Source: Vulcanimicrobium alpinum (GTDB lineage Bacteria > Vulcanimicrobiota > Vulcanimicrobiia > Vulcanimicrobiales > Vulcanimicrobiaceae). From it: a stretch of 64,000 nt of DNA. Numbering within the stretch: position 1 is the first letter of the stretch; each line of letters starts with the position of its first letter. Positions 7,057-17,755 of this stretch are shown one piece after another. The stretch is taken from NCBI RefSeq assembly GCF_027923555.1, contig NZ_AP025523.1, positions 744,001-808,000 on the forward strand. Direction: 5' to 3'. The position numbers and the translations under genes were made by a program. The notes below the pieces were generated by a model. It had not been told where the DNA came from, did not search any database, and was given only the letters and a program-made list of their open reading frames with translations.

Positions 7057-10000
7057 CTAGAACTTAATGTTCAGCGTCGCGTAGAGCTCAAAGGGGTTGG
7101 CCTGTGCTCCGGTCACGGACTGGAACACGTTCCCGAACGTCGGTGCATACGGATAATTGAAGCCGGGCTGCAGCGTGTCGCCGGGGTTGTAGAAGTTCGA
7201 TCCGTACGTGCCGCCGCCGAAGTTGCAGCCCGCGCGCCCGCCGGGATTCCAGGGAACCGGCGTTCCGCCAAAGCACTGCGCGACGACGTTCACGAAGTCG
7301 ACGCGCAGCGTCGACTGCTTATTGAGGTCGTACGAGACGGTCAAGTTGACGCCGAGCTTGTTGGGTTCGGTGAACTGACCGTAGTTGTCGAAGTGCTTGA
7401 CGAACGGATCGGGGATGACGATGGAACCGCCGCACGTCGCCGCATTGTACGGCGAGCCGGCCTGCGTTCCGGGATAGCGCGGATCGCCGTTCGTGGTGGT
7501 CGCAGCATTGAGCGCCGAGCATCCGGCCGCGGGATCGACGCCGACGACCTGCAGCGGACGCCCGTACTGCGCGCCGCCTTGGAACTGCGCCGTCGGCGTG
7601 AAGTTCCATGGGCCGCGCTTGTAGTTCGCGATCAGCGTCAGGACGTGCGGCGGGATGTAGCTCTGGTTCGAACCGGTGCCCCGCAGGCCGCCGGAGTACG
7701 TGTTGTACACCGGATAGCGGCCGCCCGGATCGAAGAAGCTCTGGACCGGCATGTTCCAGTACGGGTTCGCGACGCTGCCCGCCGCGCATGCGGGGTCGGG
7801 AGCACCCTTCGCCGTGAAGCAGGGGGCTCCGACCGTCCCGGTCGAGGTGGTGGCCGGCGTCCCGAACGTCGTGTTGCAGCGCGCGTCGCTCGGGTTCGTC
7901 GCGCAGAACGACGTGTACGCGTTGTAACGCGCGATCGCGTTGTTCAGCGCCGTGTTGATGTTCGTCCCATTCTGGAACTTGTCGAAGGTGACGCGGGCGA
8001 AGGTGTAGGTATACCCGAGCTGCGTGTACCAGCCGTCCCGCGCGATGTCGCCTTTGCTGAAGGCGAGCTCGAGGCCCTTGACGTTCTTGTGCCCGACGTT
8101 GATGCCGGAGACGAAGCTGGTCTTCGCGTCGAGCAGCACCGTCGTCAGTTCGTTCTTCGTCTGCCGCAGATACGGCGTGAGCTTGAACGACGCGTCGGTG
8201 CCGTTGAACTGATGCTCCCACGAGGCGTCGATGTTGTACGACTCCTCGGGGAAGATCTTGTGGCTCGGGTTGCGGAACCCGATCGGATAGAACACCTGGT
8301 TCGCCGCGATGAAGTTCGGCTGCGTGGTGTTGTACTGCTGGAACGCCGAACTCGCCGGCTGCGCTTACTTGCCGGCCGAGAAGCGCACGACATTGTTGCG
8401 GTTGACCGTATAGGTGGCGCCGATGCGCGGCTGCAGTTCCGGATAATCCTCCTGCGAGTCGCTGTGCGCGTTGAACGCAGCCGGCTGCGTTCCCGCCGGG
8501 CACGCCGCCCCGACCGTGCGCGTGACGAGCACCTCGGCCACCGGATCGAAGCAGTTGAAGTTGTTGAAGTAGTTGACCCAGAACCTGCGCGCCGGTCCAC
8601 CGTCGGTGTTCACGAGCTGGTAGCGGAAGTCGTCGTAGCGCAGTCCTAGATCGAGCGAGAGCTTCTCGTTGACCTGGAATTTGTCGCTCAGCGAGACGTT
8701 GAGGAACTGCGGCGTGACCGTGTTGTACACTGCCGCATTTCCGGTCGCTACGGTGTAGAAAGCGCAGGGACCGTTGCCGCACTTCAAGGCCCCGGCGTTT
8801 GCCACGTTCACCGCCGAGGTGGCAACCAGCGGGCCCCCGTTAGCAGCGGGAAGCGTGTACCGGGCAGCCGTCGACGAGGAACAATTCACCGGGGCCGCGT
8901 TTGCCGTGTAGCAGAGGCCCGCGGTTGGGTTCGTGCTGTCGACGAGGAATGCGACGGTGCGGGAGTTTGCAGCGGTCGTCGCGCCTGAAAGGAATGTCGA
9001 CGTGTTATTGTTGCGGAACGTCGTCGCGGTCGTGTACGAGCCGCTCAGGATGAGCAGGTGCTTGGCGTCGATCTGGTTCGCGTACTGCAGATATCCGCCG
9101 CGCGTGTGCGCGCCGAGCTTGTAATCCTGCGAGATCGAGCCGGTGAAGTTCGGGTTGAGTCCGCCTTCGCCGTACTGCAGCCAGTCGGAGTACTCGGTGT
9201 ACCCGTAGACGCGGATGTACGAACGCGCGTTGATGTTGTGTTGGTATTGCACCTTCGCGATCGACGCGTTCTGCTGGTAGTTGTCGCGTTCGAACGGATC
9301 CTGCGGGCCGTTGACCGCGCGATTCGTCGGCGAGCCCGGGAAGAGTGACAGCTGCGTGTTCGCAAGGTCGCCGGCGCCCAGGAACGTTCCGGTGAGTCCG
9401 TTATAGATCTGCTTGTCGTTGTAGACTCGGGGGTGGCGCCGAAGACGTTGCAGTTCGCCGTCACCGCGCCACCGCACGGTGGGTTGCCGAAGTAGGCACC
9501 GGTGTTGATCCAGTCCTGGAACCCGGGTCCCCAGTCGCTGGGCGCCGAGGCGAAGTACGTCTGCACCAGCGTCGTGTTGTACAAAAGCTGTACGTCGTCG
9601 CGCAGGTCGTCGTGCTTGTGGGGGATCCCGAAGTGGAAGTTCGCGACGGTGTCGCGATCGGTGTCGTATGCGCGGCTGCCCCAGAAGAGCGGTCCCAGCT
9701 CGTAGCCGTTCGGTCCAAGAGGCGCGCCGCCCGCAGCCGTGTTCTTATAGCAGCCGACTGTCGGATTGGGCGTCGTGCAGTTGGCTTTATAGACGTCGAG
9801 AAGGGTGCCGTATTTCGCGTCGTAGAGATTTCCGCGCACGTCGACGATGTTCTGGTTGTAGCCGCCGGTCCCGACGTAGTAATTGAAGTTGCGATCGGGA
9901 GTGGCGCCGCCGCCTTCGAGGCGGATGTTTGCGTAGTGAGTTGGCCCGCCGACCCCGAGCTGGCCGCCGGCAAAGCCGGGGTAGGTTCCGGTGCGGATGA

Positions 10001-10739
10001 CCTGGTTCACGAAACCGGCAAGGGCGGTCGAACCGGTGCTGGTGGGCGCACTGCCGGTGTAGACCTGCACCGACTGCTGGCCGAGGCTAGAAAGATTGTT
10101 GCCCGGATATTGGTCGAAGGCGCGCTGAATGGGTACGCCGTCGTACTCGTAGCCGACTTGGGTGTAGTTCGAGCCGCGAATGAAGATCGACTGATATGAC
10201 GCGTCCTGTCCCTGCGGGACGAACACGCCGGGAACGGACGCGATCGCCGAATAGGCGTTGTTGAGGCCGCCGCCGCCGCCCAGCGTCGCCGCCGCGCTCT
10301 GCTGCGCTGCGGAGATGTTGTAGACGTCGGTGCTCACGCCCGGCTGGATCAGCGAAGTCGTCGCGCGCGAACGCGTGGCGCCGATGCGCTGGAGTGTCTT
10401 GGCCATCGTGACGTTGAAGGTGGTCGTCTGATCGGCTTGCACCGTGATGCCGCTCAGCGACGCGGAATCGTAGCCGGCGATCGACACGACGAGCGTGTAC
10501 GTGTCCGGCTGGAGGGTTAGGAACTGGAACGAGCCGTTCGCGTCAGTGATCTGCGTGGCAGAGCCGGAGGGAGCTGAGGCCGTTACGCGCGCGCCTGCGA
10601 CGGGCGCTTGCGAAGCTACGTCGACGACCCGCCCGCTCAGAGCACCGGTCGTTCCTGCGACTGCGGCGAGCATGCCGTTGCACAGAAATGCGGCGATGAG
10701 CGCGAGAAGGACGACCAGCCTCGAGGATGTTTTACTCAT
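7057..10739 (-). pseudogene. TonB-dependent receptor with carboxypeptidase-regulatory domain, broken twice
   Basis: Restored, this would be an outer-membrane receptor of about 1227 residues. It has a signal peptide (MSKTSSRLVVLLALIAAFL), a CarboxypepD_reg-like domain at about 37-115, a plug and a long aromatic-rich barrel. Translation from 10739 (GAGG about eight bases upstream) runs to a G5 tract at 9429-9433 (C5 in the gene), where one missing base shifts the frame. Beyond it the new frame stays homologous until an in-frame TAA at 8365-8367, at a position in an FSAGK-(Y) motif where Tyr is expected. The same frame then continues to the TAG at 7057-7059. Adding one base makes the whole span exactly divisible by three. 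Either decayed or affected by sequencing error. Confidence 0.85.
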
Positions 10740-11059
10740 CGCGATCCTCGGGGAAGGGATCGGTCCCATCGGCAACGCGGAACGCGCAGGTAGGGGCGCC
10801 CTCCGGACGATCCCGGGAACCTTAAAGTTTCCTTAGAGAGTCTGATTGTGTATGCCTGGTTGCCGTCGCTGCCCTGCCGCGCCGGGCCGCCCCCAAAAAC
10901 CTCAGAGACGCAAGGTCTTTGCCTCTGTGCTAATAAACATTTAATACGGAGAATTGCGGACGCGTCCCTTAGGTCCGGGCGTCCGCAGGATCAGCTCGTA
11001 CAGGCCTCGCCGTCGCGGCAGAGCGAGCGAGGGTTTTTCTTTACGATCGAGGAGCGCTC
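10740..11059. promoter_or_regulatory. Divergent control region between two TonB receptor genes
   Basis: 320 bases with no gene of their own. The stretch 10928-10947 (TGCTAATAAACATTTAATAC) is the most AT-rich part and is the best place for promoter elements. TTGCCT lies about 16-17 bases before TTAATA, a weak match to a housekeeping promoter for the plus-strand receptor. The leader then contains GCGGACGC (10956-10963) facing GCGTCCGC (10979-10986), an 8-bp stem. No riboswitch class is recognised. Because both receptors read outward from here they may share regulation. Confidence 0.4.
10956..10986 (+). other. Hairpin in the leader of the plus-strand TonB receptor gene
   Basis: GCGGACGC and GCGTCCGC form a perfect 8-bp stem with a 15-base loop, 73 bases before the GTG start at 11060. 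It may be an attenuator or an mRNA-stability stem; nothing further can be read from it. Confidence 0.35.
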
Positions 11060-14000
11060 GTGACTCTTACAGAGACATCCAAGGCCATCAGGCGCCTTTT
11101 TGGCGTCGTGGCTGTCGCGACTTTTCTGGCGGCGACGTTCGGCGCTGCCAGCGCCGGAACGACCGGCAACATCAACGGAACCATTACCGCTGTCAACGGC
11201 ACGGCGTTGGCGGGCGTGCAGGTTATCGCGATCTCCCCTTCGGCGAAATATACCGCGACCACCGACGCCAAGGGCTTTTTCGCGATTGCGGGCGTCACGC
11301 CCGATACCTACTCCGTTATCCTTTCCGCGTCGGGATACTCGCCGTATACGGTCAGCGGCGTCACGGTCTTCCAAGATCAGACGGTCGCCGTTAACCAGCA
11401 ACTGAACACGGCGTTGCGTACGATCGGCCGGACGGCGGCGCGCAATCAGGCTTCGGCGTTTCAGCCGACGGTGCCGGAAAATACGATCAATCTCGGGGCG
11501 ACGCAAATTCAGACCCAGTTGGGAAAGAAGAACAACGTCTCGGAAAGCAACCTGCTGGTCTCACTCCCGGGCGCCAGCTTGGACTCCAGCGGATATCCCG
11601 TTCTTCGCGGCGGCCGTGAAAACGAAGAAGGCTTCCAGTTCGAGGGCATCGACTACACCGACGCCTTTACCAGCCAGTTCGTCAACTCGCTCGCGTTGAA
11701 CAACGCCGGTAATTTTCAGTTGACGCCCGGTGCCGGCGACGCCTCGAGCGGCAACACGGGAACGGGCGTGATCAATCTGCTAACAAAACGCGGTTCGTAT
11801 CCGGCGTTCGGTTCCTTAGATGCCGAGCTTCTCACCCGTATCGTCGGCAAGCAGCTCGCCGGCGAGTACGGCTTTGCTACGCCGGACGGCAAAGTGTCAA
11901 ATTATACGACGTACACATTCAACGATCAGGATCGTATCTACGGACCGTACGGGGCAGACCCGGCTTCGATTGGAGCGTTTTTCTCCACCCAGCACCAGCA
12001 CGGCAACGATCTCATCAACAATTTTGTGTACAAGTTCGGCAAGAACAACAATCAATCGCTTCAGGCCCTGTACCAGAACCAGTGGTTCATCTTCAACGGC
12101 AACTACGGCGGCGGCGTCAATCAATTGCCGTACAAGACCAACGATCCGTATGCGCTTTCCCGAATCCGCGTGTACACGGGGCTCACGCCCGCCCAGTTCC
12201 TGCCGCTATTGCAGCCTTACCTGGGTCAAACCAGCCAGACGGATCTGTTGCAATACGTGTCCGGGAGCACACAGCCCAACGAAACGATCAAGCTCCAGTA
12301 TTCGCTCAATCCTGGTCCTTCGTCGTTCTATACCGTTAAGTATTACAAGGTGAACTCCGTTGCGCAGTTCCGGCGTCCGTTCAACAGCGAAGACTCTTTA
12401 GGAAACTACTACTTCTCGGAGCAAGGCGGTCAGCGGACCGGATTTGCCGGCGACGGGAACCTACAACTCGGCAACAAGCATTTGCTAAAGTTTGGGGGCA
12501 AGTACGAACTGCTCACGCCGGTCTTCGGCTACGCCTCACCGGTCTTCGGCGCCGAGGTACTCGGACCGATCCTCGGTAATGGAAACGAGATCAAGGATTT
12601 TTTGCCCGGCGGTTACTTGGCGAAGAACGGCTTCTTCGATCAGACCGTGCCGGTGTTTTGGGAGTCGACATCGACGGTGCGGCAGGACACCTCCGCCTAC
12701 GTGACGGACTCGTGGTCTCCGACCTCGCGTTTGAAGATCGACGCGGGCGTCCGGCTCGACATTAGCAACTACCGCTACCCGAGCCCGACGAGAAATCCGG
12801 AACTTTTCGCGACGAATCCCGACGGCTCGGCGCTCACTTCTATCGATTCGGCGCAGCGGAATCCGCACATCATCGAACCGCGTTTCGCGTTCGCCTATCA
12901 GTTTGGGCGTAACGATGCGATCCGCGGCTCATACGCGCGCACGGTCGAATTCCCGCCGCTCGCCGACGTAGATGCCTTTGTCAACCGCGCATACTACAAC
13001 TCCTTGCCGTACTCGAATCTGCCTGCAACACAGCCCGTGTGTGGAATCTCCGGAACCGGGAAGTGCGCGAGTTATGGCGAGCAGCTATTCTGGGAAAATC
13101 AGAACTTCTCCGGAGTGCCGTTCCAGCCGATCAAGCCGGAGACGTTCTCAAACTTTGATTTTTCGTACTCGCACCAGTTCCCGAACAATCTCTCGGTGAA
13201 GATTACGCCGTTCTACCGGCGTGGTTACGACGCGCTCGTCCAGTACGCCACAGTCCGCACGGTGAACGGCGTTCCGGTAACCGACCCCGTCACGGGTGCC
13301 TATCAGTTTAATCCGTCGCAGTCGTCGAATCTCGGTATCAACCGGACAACCGGCGTGGAACTCTACATTACCAAGGACAACCCCGGTCCGGGATTTTCCG
13401 GTTCGATCTCGGCAACGTACCTCAACGAGTTTTCCAACGTCATCCCGCTTTCGGCGAGTGAAGATTTCTTTCCGACCATTCCGGCCGCGTCGGCGTTGTT
13501 AGGCAAGGTCTACCGCGTCGGCTTCCTCTCACCGTTCCAGGCCACGGCCGCCCTAGCGTATCAGACGAAGAGCGGCTTCCGCATCAATCCGATCGTGTCG
13601 TACAACATCGGTTATCCGATCAGCTATGGCAATTCGACGGCGTATCTCGCGGGCGGCAAGCCGCTCAATGTTCCCAATACGAACGTCACCAGCGGCTTCG
13701 GGTCGTCGGTGGCCCCGAACTACGTCGATCCGCTGAATCCGGGAACGCTGCAACGTCCAAACATCGCGGCATCGCGCGGGACGAACGAAGGAAACGATCC
13801 CGGCAGCAAACTGTCGGCGCAGCGTGTGACTGCAAACCTCTCGATCGAGTTTACCCCCTCGAGAACGCAGAAAGGCGGGACCTACGGGCTGTTTATCTCA
13901 AACCTGTTCAACCAGGTGTACGGACAGCCGTCGCTCAACTCGCGCTGGCAGCCGGTCGCGACGGGCCTCGCCGGCCCCACGACCGGAAAGGTGTCGCAAA

Positions 14001-14128
14001 CCGTCCTGTTCCCGGGCGTCGGCTTCGCGAACTATGATTACGTGCAGCGCTTCGGCAACCAGCCGTACATCATCACTCCGAACGGCGCTCCGCGCTTGTT
14101 CCGTCTCTACTACCAGTTCGCGTTCTAA
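11060..14128 (+). CDS. TonB-dependent outer-membrane receptor with carboxypeptidase-regulatory domain
   Basis: An intact 1022-residue receptor. A signal peptide covers about residues 1-33 (hydrophobic core FGVVAVATFLAATFGAAS). A CarboxypepD_reg-like beta domain follows at about 36-115, with the typical TTDAKGFFAIAGVTPDTYSV strand pattern. The plug domain at about 150-260 includes PVLRGGRENEEGFQFEGIDY, and the remainder is beta-barrel strands ending in a terminal Phe (LYYQFAF), as for BAM substrates. The GTG start has GGAG at 11051-11054. It imports an unknown ligand using TonB. The last base of its stop codon is the first base of the lipoprotein gene start (TAATG), so the two are coupled. It is a divergent paralogue of the broken receptor. 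Confidence 0.9.
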   Translation: MTLTETSKAIRRLFGVVAVATFLAATFGAASAGTTGNINGTITAVNGTALAGVQVIAISPSAKYTATTDAKGFFAIAGVTPDTYSVILSASGYSPYTVSGVTVFQDQTVAVNQQLNTALRTIGRTAARNQASAFQPTVPENTINLGATQIQTQLGKKNNVSESNLLVSLPGASLDSSGYPVLRGGRENEEGFQFEGIDYTDAFTSQFVNSLALNNAGNFQLTPGAGDASSGNTGTGVINLLTKRGSYPAFGSLDAELLTRIVGKQLAGEYGFATPDGKVSNYTTYTFNDQDRIYGPYGADPASIGAFFSTQHQHGNDLINNFVYKFGKNNNQSLQALYQNQWFIFNGNYGGGVNQLPYKTNDPYALSRIRVYTGLTPAQFLPLLQPYLGQTSQTDLLQYVSGSTQPNETIKLQYSLNPGPSSFYTVKYYKVNSVAQFRRPFNSEDSLGNYYFSEQGGQRTGFAGDGNLQLGNKHLLKFGGKYELLTPVFGYASPVFGAEVLGPILGNGNEIKDFLPGGYLAKNGFFDQTVPVFWESTSTVRQDTSAYVTDSWSPTSRLKIDAGVRLDISNYRYPSPTRNPELFATNPDGSALTSIDSAQRNPHIIEPRFAFAYQFGRNDAIRGSYARTVEFPPLADVDAFVNRAYYNSLPYSNLPATQPVCGISGTGKCASYGEQLFWENQNFSGVPFQPIKPETFSNFDFSYSHQFPNNLSVKITPFYRRGYDALVQYATVRTVNGVPVTDPVTGAYQFNPSQSSNLGINRTTGVELYITKDNPGPGFSGSISATYLNEFSNVIPLSASEDFFPTIPAASALLGKVYRVGFLSPFQATAALAYQTKSGFRINPIVSYNIGYPISYGNSTAYLAGGKPLNVPNTNVTSGFGSSVAPNYVDPLNPGTLQRPNIAASRGTNEGNDPGSKLSAQRVTANLSIEFTPSRTQKGGTYGLFISNLFNQVYGQPSLNSRWQPVATGLAGPTTGKVSQTVLFPGVGFANYDYVQRFGNQPYIITPNGAPRLFRLYYQFAF

Positions 14129-15186
14129 TGGAGAGCTCGTTGAACACAATTTTCCGACTGGCCGCGACGGCGGCCCTGGGCGCGCTCGTCACGGCATGTA
14201 CGTCCAACGGCGCCGCCGTCGAACCGTCCGTTACGCAGGCGAACTTGACCGTCAATACGCTCCAGTTCGCCGTCGGAACGGCGAATTATGCAGGAACTGC
14301 CGCGCTCAACACGGTGGTTGCATATCGCCAGCCCAATGGAAACTCCGCGGTTCTGCTCGATACGCCGACGATCACCGGCCCGGCCGGCTTTGTCATTCCG
14401 AGCGTTGCGTCGGCAGGTGTTGATGCCGGCACCAACCATATCAGCGGCAGCCCGCAGGCAACTCCGGGTACTGCCGCGACGCCCTCGACGTTCGGACAGA
14501 GCGGCGGAGCCTTCTCGTACGGGTTCGCGCCGGTGAATTCCAATAATGCCGGAGCGCCCTCATATACGCTCTACTCGCAGCCTTTTTACACGACGCCGCA
14601 ACGGAAATTTACGGGGGGGCCACCGCTCTACCCGAACCCGCAGGACGGCACGTATCCTCCGAACTTCCGTGGCTGGTCGCAAGGGTTCACTTCGTTTGCA
14701 GGCGTCCCGCTGTCGATCGGAACCTACTCGCTCAGTGTCAACGTCCCCGTCGTCAATGCTTCCGGGATCACGCAGACGGCGTCGGCGACCCTCTCCTCCG
14801 CGGCATTGCTGCCGGCGATCCTTGCGCCGACCGTTGCGCGCGCAGGCGCGAACGGAGCAACCGTTACGTTTACTGCCGCTGCAGGCACCACCGAGTCGAT
14901 CGTTTACATCGTCGATTCCACCCAGGGTACGAACTTCTCGGCGCTTACCCGGGGAAGCGGCCCGCAGACCGTGACATTCCCCGACAATCTCGGTGCGCAT
15001 GGCTTCGGCATCGCGCCGACGCCGACGTTCAATACCGGTGACAGCCTCGTGGCGTACGTCGTCGGCTACGATTATGGCGCGTACGAGGCAAGCCCGCCGT
15101 CCAACACGAGTGCTGCCCCGTCGATCACGGGTTTGAACGGACAGGCCGACATCACAGTGTCGCCGAGCACGACGTTCACATACTAG
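14128..15186 (+). CDS. Predicted lipoprotein coupled to the TonB receptor
   Basis: A 352-residue protein with a lipoprotein signal: hydrophobic residues 8-23, then lipobox V-T-A-C with lipidated Cys24. The mature part is rich in Thr, Ser, Gly, Pro and aromatic residues and looks like beta-sandwich repeats. The middle (about 140-190) is Tyr/Pro-rich. No family is recognised. The TAATG junction with the receptor gene suggests a surface or periplasmic partner in ligand capture, comparable in position to SusD-type lipoproteins but not similar in sequence. An IS5-family element is inserted exactly in the TAG stop; its target duplication restores the stop, so the protein is complete. Confidence 0.75.
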   Translation: MESSLNTIFRLAATAALGALVTACTSNGAAVEPSVTQANLTVNTLQFAVGTANYAGTAALNTVVAYRQPNGNSAVLLDTPTITGPAGFVIPSVASAGVDAGTNHISGSPQATPGTAATPSTFGQSGGAFSYGFAPVNSNNAGAPSYTLYSQPFYTTPQRKFTGGPPLYPNPQDGTYPPNFRGWSQGFTSFAGVPLSIGTYSLSVNVPVVNASGITQTASATLSSAALLPAILAPTVARAGANGATVTFTAAAGTTESIVYIVDSTQGTNFSALTRGSGPQTVTFPDNLGAHGFGIAPTPTFNTGDSLVAYVVGYDYGAYEASPPSNTSAAPSITGLNGQADITVSPSTTFTY

Positions 15187-16387
15187 GGAAACTCTGATGA
15201 AGAGCGCGCGCTACGTCGGCTGTCGGTAAAAGGGTTCATGTTGAGCGGCTTTCCTCGATTTACTGAGCGCGTTTGCGAGCTTCGCGGTCCAGATCGCTGG
15301 TTTCGAGAGAAACTACACCCCTCGAAGTGCCGGTCGTCGACGATGCAGGTACAGATTGGCGAGCGCGAAGTTGACGACCAGGCGATGTGCGTTCTTCGCG
15401 ATGCCGCGATAGCGGACTTTCGAAAACCCGAAGATCCGCTTGACGACGTGGAACACATGCTCCACTCGGGCTCGCACCCTGAATTTGTTCGATGAATTTC
15501 GCGCTCGCGGTCGGAGATATTCTTCCGACGAGCGGACCCGCGCGCCGTAAAGTCCGCCGCATGTGGTGCTTGCGACCGGATCACCGCGGTCTGACCGCGA
15601 TACGCCGAGTCTCCCCAGACCCGCGTTTCGGCTCCGTGCAAGAGTTCCGGGAGAACGCGACTGTCGTGCGTGTTCGCCGGCGTCGCAACGAACGAATGCA
15701 CGATCCGCGACTTGCTATCCACGCCGATGTGAGCCTTCATTCCGAGGTGCCACTCGTTGCCTTTCATCGTCTGGTGCATTTCGGGATCACGCTTCCCGTC
15801 GCTGTTCTTGGTCGAGCTGGGCGCGTGAATAATCGTCGCGTCGACGATCGTCCCGCGCGAAACCTTGACGCCCGCCTTCGCCAGATGATCGTTGATCTCG
15901 TGTAGAATCTTCGGCCCCAAACCATGTCGTTCAAGCAAATGCCGAAACTTGCAGACCGTCGTCTCGTCGGGCGCCGGCTCCCGTCCCAGGTCGATCTTCG
16001 CGAACGCCCGCATCGAAACGCTGCGATTCCTCGACGGCGGGGTCGCTTAGGTTGAACCACTGCTGCAAGAAGTGGCGCTTCAGGACTTCGGGTGGGCGGG
16101 CAAGAGGTCGAGCCCACCACAGTGGAATAGAATCGCCGCTGCAAATCGGCCCTCATTGCGATAGCCGCGCGCGCGGAATTTGATCATTTGGATCTTGCTG
16201 TTGAGGCTCTCGGCTGCCGCATTGGTGATCGGCTTGCGAATGTACGTGATGATGTTCGCAAAGTGACGTTTGAGCGTGCGCGCGACGCTGATCATTTCGG
16301 GCAATTGAGAGTGCGTCGCCCACCGGTACCAATCGGCAAAGAAACGACGCGCTGCGGACTCACGCCGATATCGCCAGAACTCCGTAA

Positions 16388-17755
16388 GATCGTGTCCCGG
16401 CCCGTGGTGTATGAGAGGGTCGCCCTTGTAGCATAGAGAGCGGCCATCGTGGCTTTCGGCGAAGGTTGTTTTTGCAACAAATAACCGACCGAAAGGGATC
16501 CACGATGGCCAAACCCAGTATCGCACTTTCCGAGCTCGTCGAAAAGGGCGGCGACGTCGACTTCGTTCGCGAGATGCTCCAGTACGCCGGGCAGCGGATC
16601 ATGGAGATCGATGTTGAGGAACTCTGCGGCTTGCCCTACGGCGAGCGCGGCCCCGGCCGACAGAACGCCCGCAACGGCTTCCGCGAGCGCCAATGGGAGA
16701 CGCGTTCCGGCACGATCGGACTGCGCATCCCCAAGTTGCGCAAAGGTAGCTACTTCCCCGCGTTCCTCGAGCCGCGCCGCACGGCGGAGAAGGCGCTCAC
16801 CGCCGTCATCCAAGAGGCCTACATCCAGGGCATCTCCACGCGCTCGGTCGACGAGCTCGTCAAGGCGATGGGGATGACAGGCATCTCCAAGAGTCAGGTC
16901 TCACGGCTGTGCGAAGAGATCGACGAACGCGTGAACGCATTTCTTACCCGGCCGATCGAAGGCGACTGGCCCTATCTTTGGATCGACGCGACGTACGTGA
17001 AGACGCGCTCCGGCGGACGCATCGTCTCGGTCGCCGTGATACTGGCCGTCGGCGTAAACACCGATGGGACACGGGAATTGTTGGGCCTCGCGGTTGGTCC
17101 GAGCGAAGCAGAGCCGTTCTGGATCGACTTTCTTCGCAGCTTGAGCCGCCGCGGATTGCGCGGTGTCAAGCTCGTCATTTCCGACTCGCATGTCGGCCTG
17201 AAAGCGGCCATCGCGAAAGTATTCAAAGCAACGTGGCAGCGCTGCCGCGTGCATTTTATGCGAAACGCGCTCGCACATGCGGGTAAAGGGCAACGGCAGA
17301 TGGTCCTCGCGTTGATCAACACGGTATTCGCGCAAGAGACAGCGGAAGCTGCGCACGAGCAATGGCGTATCGTCTCCGAGCAGCTTCGGCAGAAGTTCCC
17401 GAAGCTCGCGGCGATGATGGACGACGCCGAGAACGACGTGCTCGCGTACATGGACTTTCCCAAGGCGCACCGCAAGCAGATCGCCTCAACCAATCCGCTC
17501 GAACGGGTCAACGCGGAGATCAAGCGGCGCACCGATGTCGTCGGTATCTTCCCGAACGATGCTGCCATCGTACGCCTCGTCGGTGCGCTCCTACTGGAAC
17601 AGAACGACGAATGGCAACTGCAGCGGCGCTACATGCAACTCGAAGGACTCAGTGCCGTCAGCGATAATCAGCCCGCCAAGCTCTCCGCCGTGATTAACGG
17701 CTGAGCGCTACCCTCGCCGAGCCACCGCTCGTACACCACGGCTGGGGACACGATC
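16388..17755 (+). mobile_element. IS256-family element, complete, 1368 bp (innermost)
   Basis: Flanked by a perfect 8-base duplication CTCCGTAA (16380-16387 and 17756-17763), the duplication size of the IS256 family. The terminal inverted repeats are about 26 bases long: the left begins GATCGTGTCCCGGCCCGTGG and the right, read inward, begins GATCGTGTCCCCAGCCGTGG, followed by TGTA on both sides. It carries one intact transposase in the opposite orientation to the interrupted ISL3 gene. It is the most recent insertion of the three and probably the only one still capable of self-transposition. Confidence 0.93.
16505..17704 (+). CDS. IS256-family transposase (mutator type)
   Basis: A full-length 399-residue mutator-type transposase. 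The N-terminal part has [20 protein letters not shown] and the [12 protein letters not shown] segment. The catalytic DDE residues lie in [20 protein letters not shown] (first Asp), [17 protein letters not shown] (second Asp) and [20 protein letters not shown] (Glu); CRVHFMRN is also typical. The start at 16505 is preferred to 16466 because a GAAAGGG ribosome site lies about eight bases upstream and the protein then begins MAKPSIAL, at family length. Confidence 0.93.
   Translation: MAKPSIALSELVEKGGDVDFVREMLQYAGQRIMEIDVEELCGLPYGERGPGRQNARNGFRERQWETRSGTIGLRIPKLRKGSYFPAFLEPRRTAEKALTAVIQEAYIQGISTRSVDELVKAMGMTGISKSQVSRLCEEIDERVNAFLTRPIEGDWPYLWIDATYVKTRSGGRIVSVAVILAVGVNTDGTRELLGLAVGPSEAEPFWIDFLRSLSRRGLRGVKLVISDSHVGLKAAIAKVFKATWQRCRVHFMRNALAHAGKGQRQMVLALINTVFAQETAEAAHEQWRIVSEQLRQKFPKLAAMMDDAENDVLAYMDFPKAHRKQIASTNPLERVNAEIKRRTDVVGIFPNDAAIVRLVGALLLEQNDEWQLQRRYMQLEGLSAVSDNQPAKLSAVING

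Noticed and set aside
9045-9420. C-terminal continuation of the first TonB receptor frame past the G5 tract
   Set aside because: After the slip the residues become Ser/Arg/Thr noise, while the alternative frame is clearly barrel sequence; the slip is real in this sequence.
10909-10986. Possible riboswitch upstream of the TonB receptor
   Set aside because: I looked for a cobalamin or other conserved element and found only one simple 8-bp hairpin; no class signature can be supported.
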